This document shows, one piece after another, positions 17,842 to 26,479 of a DNA stretch of 64,000 nucleotides (position 1 is its first letter; every line of letters begins with the position of its first letter). Under the pieces are notes generated by a model that searched no databases, was not told the DNA's origin, and saw only the letters and a list, made by a program, of their open reading frames with translations. This DNA is from Streptomyces katrae (GTDB taxonomy: Bacteria > Actinomycetota > Actinomycetes > Streptomycetales > Streptomycetaceae), in assembly GCF_002028425.1 (NCBI RefSeq), contig NZ_CP020042.1, positions 992,001 through 1,056,000 on the forward strand, written 5' to 3'. A program made the translations under genes and the position numbers.

Positions 17842-18669
17842 ATGCACGCGATCCTGAGCGGCCGCCGTGCGGCCGCCGCCGCGCTGACCGCCGCCCTGCT
17901 CGTCCCGCTGTCCGCCTGCGGCGGCAACGGCGACAACGGCGACAAGAAGGACGACGCGGCCGCCGGCCCGTCCGCCTCGGCCCCCGCCCCCGCCGCGGCC
18001 AAGCCCGCGAACCTCACCGTGCTCGCCGCCTCCTCCCTCACCGACGTCTTCAAGACGGCCGGCGAGGCGTACGAGAAGTCCCACCCGGGCACCAAGGTGA
18101 CCTTCTCCTTCGCCGGCTCGCAGGAGCTCGCCGCGCAGGTCAAGCAGGGTTCCCCGGCCGACGCGCTGGTGACCGCCGACACCAAGACGATGGACGGCCT
18201 CAAGGCCGACACCAACGGCGCCACGATCATCGCGAAGAACCGCCTGGTCATCGCGGCCGGCAAGGGCAACCCCTTCAAGATCGACGAGCTCAAGGACCTC
18301 GCCGACTCCAAGATCAAGGTCGTCCTCGCGGCGCCCGAGGTCCCGGTCGGCCGCTACAGCAAGCAGATCCTCGACGCCCAGAAGATCGAGGTGAAGCCGG
18401 TCTCCCAGGAGCCCAACGTCCGCGCCGTCCTGAGCAAGGTCGAGCTCGGTGAGGCCGATGCCGGCCTCGTCTACAAGACCGACTCCGCCAAGTCCGGCGA
18501 CAAGGTCGTCAGCGTCGACATCCCGGACGACCAGAACGCCGTCGCCTCCTACCCGGCCGCCACGCTCAAGCAGTCGAAGAACGCCGAGGCCGCGGCCGCG
18601 TTCGTGGCCTGGCTGAGCACCCCGGAGGCGCAGAAGATCCTCCAGGACGCCGGCTTCCAGAAGCCGTAG
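17842..18669 (+). CDS. modA: Molybdate ABC transporter substrate-binding lipoprotein
   Basis: A 275-aa exported lipoprotein. The signal peptide ends at the lipobox LSAC with Cys26. A 30-residue Asp/Ala/Pro-rich linker follows, then the ModA fold (LTVLAASSLTDVFKTAG, SFAGSQELAAQVKQG, APEVPVGRYS, YPAATLK). The serines of ASSLTD and SFAGSQE and the PVGRY loop are the oxyanion-binding elements of ModA. GAGGAG lies before ATG 17842. It captures molybdate for the fused permease-ATPase encoded next. A hairpin separates the two genes, which could raise modA expression relative to modBC. Confidence 0.95.
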   Translation: MHAILSGRRAAAAALTAALLVPLSACGGNGDNGDKKDDAAAGPSASAPAPAAAKPANLTVLAASSLTDVFKTAGEAYEKSHPGTKVTFSFAGSQELAAQVKQGSPADALVTADTKTMDGLKADTNGATIIAKNRLVIAAGKGNPFKIDELKDLADSKIKVVLAAPEVPVGRYSKQILDAQKIEVKPVSQEPNVRAVLSKVELGEADAGLVYKTDSAKSGDKVVSVDIPDDQNAVASYPAATLKQSKNAEAAAAFVAWLSTPEAQKILQDAGFQKP

Positions 18670-18673
18670 GGCT

Positions 18674-18716
18674 CCGGAGGGGCTGCCCGGTCCGGGGGGA
18701 CGGGCAGCCCCTCCGG
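18674..18716 (+). terminator. Intra-operon hairpin between modA and modBC
   Basis: Perfect 16-bp stem (18674-18689 with 18701-18716) and an 11-nt loop, 4 nt past the modA stop and 53 nt before the modBC start. It likely causes partial termination or protects the modA message. Confidence 0.7.
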
Positions 18717-18769
18717 CATACCCCCCGCCAGCCAGCCGCAGCGGCCCGGCCGCCCCGACCAGGAACTCC

Positions 18770-20704
18770 ATGAGCAGACTCCGCACCCGCACCCGGCCCC
18801 CCGTGACGCTGGCGCTCCCCGCGCTGGTCGCCGTCGCGTTCCTGCTGCTGCCGCTGATCGGCATCCTCACCCGCACCCAGTGGAGCGAGCTCGCCGGCCA
18901 TCTGACCAGCCCCGGGGTGACCGAGGCGCTGCGGCTCTCCCTGCTGGTCTCCGCCTGGGCGCTCAGCCTGTCCCTGCTGCTCGGGGTGCCGCTGGCCTGG
19001 CTGCTGGCCCGGGTCGAGTTCAAGGGCAAGGCCTTCGTGCGCTCGCTGGTGCTGCTGCCGATGGTGCTGCCGCCGACCGTCGGCGGTGTCGCGCTACTGC
19101 TGGGCTTCGGGCGCCGCGGTCTGCTGGGGCCCTGGCTGGAGAGCACCTTCGGCATCACCCTGCCCTTCCACACCTCCGGCGCCGTCGTCGCCGCCACCTT
19201 CGTCGCCATGCCCTTCCTGGTGATCAGCCTGGAGGGGGCGCTCGGCGGGCTCAAGCACAGCTACGAGGAGACCGCCGCCTCCCTCGGCGCCCGGCCGGTC
19301 CGGGTGTTCTTCACCGTGACCCTGCCCATGGTGGCCCCCGGCCTGATCGCGGGCGCGGCCCTGACCTGGGCCCGGGCGCTGGGCGAGTTCGGCGCGACCA
19401 TCACCTTCGCCGGGAACCTGCCCGGCACCACCCAGACCCTGCCCCTCCAGGTCTACCTGCTGCTCCAGGACCGCCCCGAGGCGGCCACCTCGGTGTCGCT
19501 GCTGCTGCTCGCCATCGCCATGGCCGTCCTCATCGCCCTGCGCGGCCGCTGGACCGGCACCCCGGCCGCCCGCAAGACGGCCGCGGCCGCCCCGGCCTCC
19601 GAGGAGCCCCCGGCCGGACCGCCGGGCGCCCCGCCGAAGGGCACCGGGCCGGCCGCCGCGGACGGCGGGCGCTGGCCCCTGCACGCCGAGGTCACCGGCT
19701 TCAACCGGCTGACCCTGGACGCCGGACCGGGCACGACCATCGCCGTGGTCGGCGAGAACGGCGCGGGCAAGACCACCCTGCTGCGCGCCCTCCTCGGCCT
19801 GACCCCGCGCGCCCACGCCGAACTCCGGCTCGGCGACACCGATGTCACCGCCCTGCCCCCGCACCGCCGTCAGGTCGCCTGGGTCCCGCAGGACGGGGCG
19901 TTGTTCCCGCACCTGAGCGCCCTCGCGAACACCGCGTACGGGCTGCGGGCCCGCCGGGTGCCGCGCGCCGAGGCCCGCCGGGAGGCGCAGGCCTGGCTGG
20001 ACCGGCTGGGCGTCGGGCACCTCGCCCAGCGCAAGCCCGCCCAGCTGTCCGGCGGGCAGGCGCAGCGGGTGGCCCTGGCCCGGGCGCTGGCCGCCCGCCC
20101 CAGGCTGCTGCTGCTCGACGAACCGCTCGCGGCCCTCGACCAGACCACCCGGGCGCACGTGCGGCACACCCTGCGCACGCACCTGGCCGGCTTCGGCGGG
20201 GTGTGCCTGATCGTCACGCACGACCCGGTCGAGGCGGTGTCGCTGGCCGACCGGGTGCTCGTGCTGGCCGACGGGCGGACCCTCCAGGACGCCCCGCCCT
20301 CGGAGGTCACCCGGCATCCGCGCTCGCCGTGGGTGGCCCGGATGCTGGGCCGCAACGCCTGGCCGGGCACCGCCTCCGCCGACGGGCTCGCGCTGGCGGG
20401 CGGCGGGCGGCTGGTGGTGGCCGAGCCGCTGCCGGAGGGGGCCGAGGCCCTGGCGATCATCGCCCCGGAGGCGGTGTCCGTGCACCGGGCCCGCCCCGAC
20501 GGCAGCCCGCGCAACGTCTGGCCGGGCACGATCCGGGAGGTCACCGCGGTCGGCAGCCGGCTGCGCGTGCTCGTGGGCTCAGAGGAGGCCCCCGACCTGG
20601 TGGCGGAGATCACCCCGGAGGCGGCGGCCGAACTGGGCGTGGCCGACGGCGCCGCGGTCTGGACGAGCGTGAAGGCCACCGAGGTCACGCTCGTCCGGCT
20701 CTAG
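18770..20704 (+). CDS. modBC: Fused molybdate ABC transporter permease-ATPase (ModB-ModC)
   Basis: One 644-aa chain replaces the usual ModB and ModC. Residues 1 to about 255 are the permease, with six or so helices and the EAA loop EETAASLGARPVRVFFTVTLP. A Pro/Ala-rich linker (about 262-300) leads to the ATPase: Walker A GENGAGKTT (about 328-336), Q-loop WVPQDGALFP, signature LSGGQAQR (about 426), Walker B LLLLDEP and the switch VTHD. The C-terminus from about 575 is a TOBE-like domain that may sense intracellular molybdate. The frame is continuous with normal codon bias throughout, so the fusion looks genuine. Confidence 0.92.
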   Translation: MSRLRTRTRPPVTLALPALVAVAFLLLPLIGILTRTQWSELAGHLTSPGVTEALRLSLLVSAWALSLSLLLGVPLAWLLARVEFKGKAFVRSLVLLPMVLPPTVGGVALLLGFGRRGLLGPWLESTFGITLPFHTSGAVVAATFVAMPFLVISLEGALGGLKHSYEETAASLGARPVRVFFTVTLPMVAPGLIAGAALTWARALGEFGATITFAGNLPGTTQTLPLQVYLLLQDRPEAATSVSLLLLAIAMAVLIALRGRWTGTPAARKTAAAAPASEEPPAGPPGAPPKGTGPAAADGGRWPLHAEVTGFNRLTLDAGPGTTIAVVGENGAGKTTLLRALLGLTPRAHAELRLGDTDVTALPPHRRQVAWVPQDGALFPHLSALANTAYGLRARRVPRAEARREAQAWLDRLGVGHLAQRKPAQLSGGQAQRVALARALAARPRLLLLDEPLAALDQTTRAHVRHTLRTHLAGFGGVCLIVTHDPVEAVSLADRVLVLADGRTLQDAPPSEVTRHPRSPWVARMLGRNAWPGTASADGLALAGGGRLVVAEPLPEGAEALAIIAPEAVSVHRARPDGSPRNVWPGTIREVTAVGSRLRVLVGSEEAPDLVAEITPEAAAELGVADGAAVWTSVKATEVTLVRL

Positions 20705-20724
20705 GCCGGCCGACGGCCCGCGGC

Positions 20725-23523
20725 TCAGGGCTGCGGCGGGGCCACCGACAGCCAGTCCCGGCCGGGCGCCGCGAAGGCGTCGGCGCCGAAGAGGGTCCGG
20801 CCGGTGCGGGGTGCCGCGACGGTCAGCACGCCCTCGGCGCGTCCGGCGGTGAAGCGGGGTGCTCCGAGGGTGATGACGGCCGCGTTCTTCCCGGTGGTGC
20901 GGCGGAACTCGGCGAGGCGCTGCGCCAGCAGGGCGGCCTCCTTGCGGTCCAGGGTGTCCGGCGCGTACGGCAGCACGACGGCCAGCGCGGCCGTCCCCGG
21001 CTCCCGGGCGGCGGCGTCCAGGGCCTGGCGCAGGGCCCGCATCCGGGCAAGTCCGGCGCCCCGGTCGAGGGTGCGGCGGCCGGTGTCGAGCGGGACGAAG
21101 CGCACCCCGCGGTGGAGGAAGGGCGCCCGCTCGGTGCCGGTCAGCACCAGCTCGGTACCGCCCCCGGCCGCGGCCGGGCCGGCCGCGAACCGCCAGGGCC
21201 GGGCCGCGGCCTGCGCGGCGGTGCCCACCACGGGGTCGGGCCGGGCGGCGGCGGGGGCGGCGGGGCCGGTGGGCGGGGTGGTGGCGGTGAGGGTGTCCAG
21301 CAGCAGCCGGCCGGGGCGGCTGCCGGGGGCGGCCGAGAGGCGGGTGACGCGCAGGGGCTGTTCGGCGCCGGCCGGGACGGGCAGGCGTACCTCCCGCCAG
21401 CCGGTCCAGTCGGCGGCGGGCCCGCGCAGGGTCAGGGGCACCCCGTCGGCCCCGGCCAGCTCCACGGCGGGCCGGGCCCCCGAGCCGTCCCCGCCGACCC
21501 ACAGGGACAGGGCACGGGTCAACTCCGGTACGGGCAGCGGGCGGGGCGGGGTCGCGGCCGCGCCGGAGCGCGCTTCCAGGGCGAGCCCGGGGCCGGGGTG
21601 GCCCTCGGCGGGGGCGGCGGGCCCGGTCCAGCCGGCGGCGTCCTCGAAGCCCGCCAGGGGCGCGGCCACCGAGCCGACGCCGAGGGCCAGTTCGGTGGTG
21701 GCGCCGGTGGCCTTGACGGTGGCGGTCAGCTTCCCGGCGGCCTGCGGGACGAGGGCCGTGACGGTGAAGCCGCCCCGGCCGTCCTCGGCGACCCGCCAGC
21801 GGGTGCGGTCGTAGCTCAGGGTCAGGTCCCGGGGCTCGACGGGTGCGGCGGCGCCCTGGGCGTCGTAGCCGGTCAGGACGAAGCCGGCGCCCTCCCCCCG
21901 CCGCTCGACCCCGATCCGCCCGGGCACGGCCCGGAGCCCGGCGAGCGGCCCGAGCACGTCGAGCCGCAGGACCCCCTCGGGAGTCCCGCCGGCTCCGGCC
22001 GCGGTCTGCGCGGGCGGGCCCCCGAGGGGGGCGGAGGCCGCTCCCGGCACGGTTGCCCCGGCGGGGCCCCTGCCGGTCCCGTCCCCGGCCGCCGGTGCCC
22101 CGCGCGAGGCGCCCGCGGTGGTCGCGGCGGCCGGCCCCGGCCCGGCCGAGACCCGGACCGTGGCCGGGCCCGGGCGGGCGGCGCGGTACACGCCGTCCGG
22201 GCCGATCCGGCCCCGGTCGGTGCTCCAGCGCGGGGTCGCGGTGGCCGGGGCGAGCGTGGTGTCGTACGCGGTGGCGGTCAGGGTGCGCGTCAGGCCGGGG
22301 AAGAGCCGGGTGGCACCGCCGGCGGGCTCGACGCGGAACCCGGCGAGCGGGCCGGGGCCGGCCGGGGCGGTCAGGACGAGGCCGTTGGGCACGGGGCGCT
22401 GGTGGCCGTCGGACGGGGAGTTCTCCAGGGTGAGGGCGGCCGCCCCGGGGTGGGCGGCGAGGAGGGTGGTGGAGCCGCCCCCGTCGAGGTTGAGGGCCTC
22501 GTGGGCACCGATCCGGTGCATCAGCGCGCCCAGCGCGGTGAGCGTGAGGCCGCCGCTGTCGCGCTGGCGGCCGTCGACGGTGACCAGGCTCAGGCGCCGG
22601 CCGTCGCGCGAGAGCCCGACGGCGGTCCGCGGGGCGGACGCGTCGTTGGCCTCGCCGTCGTGGTTCAGCGGGGTCCCGGCGGCGACCAGGGTCCCGCGCC
22701 CGCCGAGCGCCGTCACCGGGGCCGGGCCCGGCGCGGGCAGCGGCCGGGCGGTGACGGCTACCTCGTCCCCCGGGCGCAGGGCGGCGAGCGCGGCCGCCTG
22801 GGCGGCGCCCCGGGCCGTCAGCACGGTGGTGCCGGGGGCGGGCCGCGCCGCGCGGGCGGGGCCGGTGGAGACCACCTTGCCGTCGCGCAGCTCGACGGCC
22901 TGCCCGGACCCCAGGGCCGGGAGCCGTGTGCCGCCCCAGTCGGCGGTGTAGACGGCGTAGCCCTGCGCGGGCGGCTTGGCGGCGTTGTACCCGGCCAGGG
23001 GGTACGCCCGCCCGCCGGGCAGGGTCACCGTCCCGTCGAGGCCGAGGCGCAGCAGGCGGCCGGTCCCGTCCGGGCCGAAGCCGACGGCCGCGCCTCCGCC
23101 CGGCCCGGGCGAGGCGGAGTGCAGGAGCCGTCCGGAGCCGATGCCGGGGCCGAGGGGGGCTCCGGTGGCCCGGATGTCGAAGAAGTCGCCGTTGACGGCG
23201 GCGACCACGCGCCGCCCGGGTCCGGGGCGGTAACGGGCGGCGGCTTCGGCGAGGGTGACGGGCCCGGTGGCGCCGCCGGTGCCCAGGTACTCGGCGCGTA
23301 CGCCGCCGCGCGGATCGAGGTCGGCGACCAGCTCGTCGATCCGCAGCCAGCGGTCGGTCTCCAGCCGGTCGTAGGACTCCAGGCGGATGCCGGGGGCGAG
23401 CTGCCGGGTGGTGCGGGCGGTCTCGATGCCGTCGCCGGGGCCGCCGGCCGCGGCGGCGTACGCGGGGACGGGGGCCAGCAGAGCGGTGCTCAGCAGGGCG
23501 GGCAGCAGCGGACGGAGGCTCAT
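20725..23523 (-). CDS. Secreted phosphodiester glycosidase (NAGPA-domain) protein
   Basis: A 932-aa exoprotein. A signal peptide (about 1-24, ending PVPAYAAAAG) precedes the phosphodiester glycosidase domain. Landmarks are VVAAVNGDFFDI near 107-118, TAVGLSRDGRRLSLVTVDGRQ, and the active-site-like LNLDGGGSTTLL followed by RPVPNGLVL. NAGPA domains cleave phosphodiester-linked sugars, as in the human uncovering enzyme; here a cell-wall or teichoic target is possible. The C-terminal half has Ig-like and jelly-roll-like segments and ends in a degenerate phosphatase-like region. ATG 23523 is preferred over the adjacent in-frame GTG 23526. It is convergent with modBC (20-bp gap). Confidence 0.83.
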   Translation of the reverse strand: MSLRPLLPALLSTALLAPVPAYAAAAGGPGDGIETARTTRQLAPGIRLESYDRLETDRWLRIDELVADLDPRGGVRAEYLGTGGATGPVTLAEAAARYRPGPGRRVVAAVNGDFFDIRATGAPLGPGIGSGRLLHSASPGPGGGAAVGFGPDGTGRLLRLGLDGTVTLPGGRAYPLAGYNAAKPPAQGYAVYTADWGGTRLPALGSGQAVELRDGKVVSTGPARAARPAPGTTVLTARGAAQAAALAALRPGDEVAVTARPLPAPGPAPVTALGGRGTLVAAGTPLNHDGEANDASAPRTAVGLSRDGRRLSLVTVDGRQRDSGGLTLTALGALMHRIGAHEALNLDGGGSTTLLAAHPGAAALTLENSPSDGHQRPVPNGLVLTAPAGPGPLAGFRVEPAGGATRLFPGLTRTLTATAYDTTLAPATATPRWSTDRGRIGPDGVYRAARPGPATVRVSAGPGPAAATTAGASRGAPAAGDGTGRGPAGATVPGAASAPLGGPPAQTAAGAGGTPEGVLRLDVLGPLAGLRAVPGRIGVERRGEGAGFVLTGYDAQGAAAPVEPRDLTLSYDRTRWRVAEDGRGGFTVTALVPQAAGKLTATVKATGATTELALGVGSVAAPLAGFEDAAGWTGPAAPAEGHPGPGLALEARSGAAATPPRPLPVPELTRALSLWVGGDGSGARPAVELAGADGVPLTLRGPAADWTGWREVRLPVPAGAEQPLRVTRLSAAPGSRPGRLLLDTLTATTPPTGPAAPAAARPDPVVGTAAQAAARPWRFAAGPAAAGGGTELVLTGTERAPFLHRGVRFVPLDTGRRTLDRGAGLARMRALRQALDAAAREPGTAALAVVLPYAPDTLDRKEAALLAQRLAEFRRTTGKNAAVITLGAPRFTAGRAEGVLTVAAPRTGRTLFGADAFAAPGRDWLSVAPPQP

Positions 23524-23540
23524 CACCCCGGCAGGATCGC

Positions 23541-23551
23541 CATACTGTATG
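23541..23551. promoter_or_regulatory. Small palindrome upstream of the glycosidase gene
   Basis: CATAC-T-GTATG, 17 bp upstream of the ATG at 23523. Its minus-strand core also reads TACAGT, a fair -10 hexamer. It could be an operator overlapping a promoter. Confidence 0.3.
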
Positions 23552-23735
23552 ACCGTCAGAACGGGGGCGCACCGCGTGGCCCGGCGGGTTCACCTGTTCG
23601 CACCCCCTTATGCCGCCGTGTGGAACGGCGGATCCGGGGCCGGTACAGGTTCCTGGCGCTCGGCTCCGTCCGCCGGCCGACCGCGCCGCGGCACGCCAGG
23701 GCCCTCGGGCGTACGCCACCGGCTGACGGCGGCCC

Positions 23736-25820
23736 TCAGCCCGCGGCGGGCCCCGCGGCGGAGGCGGCGTGCGGGACGGCGAACTCGCACCACACGCACT
23801 TCCCGCTCCCCCGGGGCTCCACCCCCCAGCCGTCCGCGAGCCGGTCCACCAGCATCAGGCCCCGCCCCGAGACCGCCCAGTCGTCGGCCTCCCGGCGGCG
23901 CGGCAGGGCGCTGCTGGAATCCTCGACCTCGACCCGGATCCGGCCCTCGGCGGTCAGCCGCATGCCGACCTGGCCGCCGCCGTCGGTGTGCACGAGGGCG
24001 TTGGTCATCAGCTCGTCGGCGGCCAGCTCGATCTCGTCGGCCCGCTCCCGGGCGCCCCAGGCGGCCGCGGCCGCCCGGATCAGGTGCCGGGCCAGGGCCG
24101 GGCCCTCCGTGTCGCCCGGGGTCAGGCGCTGGCGCAGCGGGCCGCCGCCGCGCGGGGCGGGGGTGCCGCGGCGGCGCAGCACGAGCAGGGCCATGTCGTC
24201 CCCGCCGCCGGCGTCCCCGACGAGGTCGCAGAGCACGTCGGCGAGTTCCTCGACGTCGGCCGGGCCCGCGCGGGCCGCGTCCATGAACTCCCGCATACCG
24301 GTCTCGGGGTCCCCGCCGGGCCGTTCGACCAGGCCGTCGGTGCAGAGCAGCAGGGTGTCCCCGGGGTGCAGCTCCATGCTGGTGACGGGGTAGCCGCAGC
24401 CGGTGCCGGGCGGCTCGCGCGGGGGCAGCCCCAGGGGGAGGCCGCCCGCCACCTGGACGCGGTGGCAGCTGCCGTCGCCGCGCCGGACCACCGGGTCGAG
24501 GTGCCCGGCCCGGACCAGGCGGAGCATGCCGGTGTTCAGGTCCGCCTCGGCGTAGGTGCAGGTGGCGAAGCGCTCGGTGGCCAGGTCGCGCAGGAAGGCG
24601 GAGGCCCGGGCCATGGCCGTCCCCGGGGTGTGGCCCTCCAGGACGTAGGCGCGGAGCACGATGCGCAGCTGGCCCATGACGGCCGCCGCGTCGGTGTCGT
24701 GGCCCTCGACGTCGCCGATCACGACGCCGACCCGGCCCTCGCCGAGGGGGATGACGTCGTACCAGTCGCCGCCGATGTCCCGCCCGATCCGGGCCGCCCG
24801 GTACCGTACGGCGATCCGGGCGCCCGCCACCTCCGGGATGTGGCGGGGCAGCATGGCCCGCTGGAGCCCCTCGGCGAGGTCGTGCTCCTGTTCGAAGAGG
24901 ATCGCCCGCTGGAGGCTCTGCGCGATGCCGCTGGCGAGGGCCACCAGCAGGTTGCGTTCCTCGGCGGTGAAGTCCCCGTCACGGGTGTAGAGCAGCCCGA
25001 GCGCCCCGATGGGGCGGCCCTGGGCGATGAGGGGCAGGTAGACGCCGCTGCGCACGGACAGCGGCTCGATGTACGGCCACAGGTCCGGGTAGCGCTGCCG
25101 GAACTCCTCCCGGGAGGAGAGGTAGACGGGCTGGAGGGTGCGGACGGCCTCGCTCATCGGGAGGCGGGCGTCGATGCGGGTGTACTCGATCTCGGGCACG
25201 TAGGCGCCGAGCTGGCCCTCCGCGACGAGGTGGACCCGGCCGCCGTCGACGACGCCGAGCATGACGCTGACGGCGCCGAGGTGGCCGAGGCCCGCGGGGT
25301 CCTTGAGGATGTCGGTGACGTCGTTGACGGTGCGTGCGTGCGCGAGGATCGCGGCGGTCCGCTCGACGACGCCGGTCATCCGGCGCCGGCCCTCGTCGCG
25401 CTCCCCCGCCGCGCCGGGCTCTCCCGGGTCCTCGGCTGCGTCGCGGACGATCCCGATGATCCTGTACGGCCGGCCGGCCGGGTCGCGCAGGACGTGGCCC
25501 TGGATGTGGGTCCAGGCGGTGCCGCCGTCCTGGCGGAGGGTGCGGAAGTAGGCCCCGTAGTGGCTGCGGCCGTCGTGCAGCGCCTGCCGGACGCGGTGGT
25601 CCAGGCGGGCCCCGTCGGCCGGGAGGATCCGGGCGCGCAGCCCGTCGGGGGTGCCGTCGAACTGCTCCGGGGGCAGGTCGAGGACCTCGAGGGCGGTGGC
25701 GTCCAGGTGCATGCGGCCGCTGTCGAGGTCCCAGTCGAAGGTGCCCATGCGGTTGAGCGCGAGGCTCAGGTCGGGCCCCGCGGGCCAGTCGACCGCCGGG
25801 GCCGGTCCCCGCGGGTCCAT
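23736..25820 (-). CDS. PAS-GAF-SpoIIE phosphatase with C-terminal HATPase domain
   Basis: A 694-aa soluble regulator. Order: PAS (about 18-130, with GTFDWDLDSGRMHLD and DPAGRPYRIIGIVRD), GAF (about 150-310), SpoIIE/PP2C (about 320-545, with IGGDWYDVIPL, VIGDVEGHD and GGDDMALLVL), then an anti-sigma-type HATPase (about 555-690, with ELAADELMTNALVHT and GRGLMLVDRLADGWG). Phosphatase and kinase-like functions in one chain suggest it can both dephosphorylate and phosphorylate an anti-sigma antagonist. Start ATG 25820 gives MDPRGPAPAVDW. It is divergent from the small exported protein at 25957 and unlinked to an obvious sigma factor. Confidence 0.9.
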   Translation of the reverse strand: MDPRGPAPAVDWPAGPDLSLALNRMGTFDWDLDSGRMHLDATALEVLDLPPEQFDGTPDGLRARILPADGARLDHRVRQALHDGRSHYGAYFRTLRQDGGTAWTHIQGHVLRDPAGRPYRIIGIVRDAAEDPGEPGAAGERDEGRRRMTGVVERTAAILAHARTVNDVTDILKDPAGLGHLGAVSVMLGVVDGGRVHLVAEGQLGAYVPEIEYTRIDARLPMSEAVRTLQPVYLSSREEFRQRYPDLWPYIEPLSVRSGVYLPLIAQGRPIGALGLLYTRDGDFTAEERNLLVALASGIAQSLQRAILFEQEHDLAEGLQRAMLPRHIPEVAGARIAVRYRAARIGRDIGGDWYDVIPLGEGRVGVVIGDVEGHDTDAAAVMGQLRIVLRAYVLEGHTPGTAMARASAFLRDLATERFATCTYAEADLNTGMLRLVRAGHLDPVVRRGDGSCHRVQVAGGLPLGLPPREPPGTGCGYPVTSMELHPGDTLLLCTDGLVERPGGDPETGMREFMDAARAGPADVEELADVLCDLVGDAGGGDDMALLVLRRRGTPAPRGGGPLRQRLTPGDTEGPALARHLIRAAAAAWGARERADEIELAADELMTNALVHTDGGGQVGMRLTAEGRIRVEVEDSSSALPRRREADDWAVSGRGLMLVDRLADGWGVEPRGSGKCVWCEFAVPHAASAAGPAAG

Positions 25821-25956
25821 GCAGCCAGGGTCTCACTCTTCCCCGTCCCCGGCAGCGCGCCCGTCCGGTCCCGGGCAGGGGCGGGCCGGCGATTTGCCGG
25901 GGCGGGGGCCCGGGCAGACGATCGGATCGTCCCCCTGTCTGCGAAGGGAAACTCCC

Positions 25957-26394
25957 ATGAGGCGCCTGAGCTGGAAGTACCGGGCCGCGGTCGGGACGGT
26001 GCTGGCCTGCGGACTGGCGGCGGGGCTCGCGACGCCGTCCTCGGCCGCTTCGAAGCTGCTGAGCCTGAAGCTGAACGCCCCGGACGTGACGGTCTCGTTC
26101 CTCGACACCGAACCCCATGACAAGAGCAATGTGCTCGTCCTGCGCCCGGAGGGCGGCGGGCAGACCCTGCGGGTGATCCTGTCCGGCGAGGTGCCCGGGG
26201 TGGGCAAGACCGTCGTCAAGAAGCTGGACGCCGGCATCCGCCCGGACACCCGCTACTGCGCGGCGGTCGAAGTCGCCGTACTCAACGCGGAGGAACCGAC
26301 CGGACTGCCCACGGAGTTCCCGACGGCGCTGCCCGAACCGGACGACGTGGGCACCATCTACGAGACGGGCACGGTCTGCGCCGACCCGGCCTGA
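25957..26394 (+). CDS. Small exported protein of unknown function
   Basis: 145 aa. A signal peptide (about 1-33: MRRLSWKYRAAVGTVLACGL... ending SSAAS) suggests secretion. The mature part has two cysteines (TRYCAAVE near 105, TVCADPA at the end) that could form a disulfide, and short beta-like strands. ATG 25957 is preceded by GAAGGGAA. I do not recognise the family. It ends at a strong hairpin shared with the convergent DUF6777-like gene. Confidence 0.75.
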   Translation: MRRLSWKYRAAVGTVLACGLAAGLATPSSAASKLLSLKLNAPDVTVSFLDTEPHDKSNVLVLRPEGGGQTLRVILSGEVPGVGKTVVKKLDAGIRPDTRYCAAVEVAVLNAEEPTGLPTEFPTALPEPDDVGTIYETGTVCADPA

Positions 26395-26429
26395 CCCGGG
26401 CGCGCCCAGCGCGTCCGGCCGGGGCCGGG

Positions 26430-26474
26430 CGGCCCCCGGCCCCGCTCCGCGGCGCGGAGGGGGGCCGGGGGCCG
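26430..26474. terminator. Bidirectional terminator
   Basis: A 20-bp stem with one mismatch (26430-26449 with 26455-26474) and a 5-nt loop, between the convergent stops at 26394 and 26480. Confidence 0.75.
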
Positions 26475-26479
26475 TGCCT

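Noticed and set aside
18880..24393. 1837-codon plus-strand open frame across modBC, the glycosidase and the phosphatase
   Set aside because: It is out of phase with strong genes on both strands, Gly/Arg/Ala-rich throughout, and shows no domain. It is a G+C artefact.
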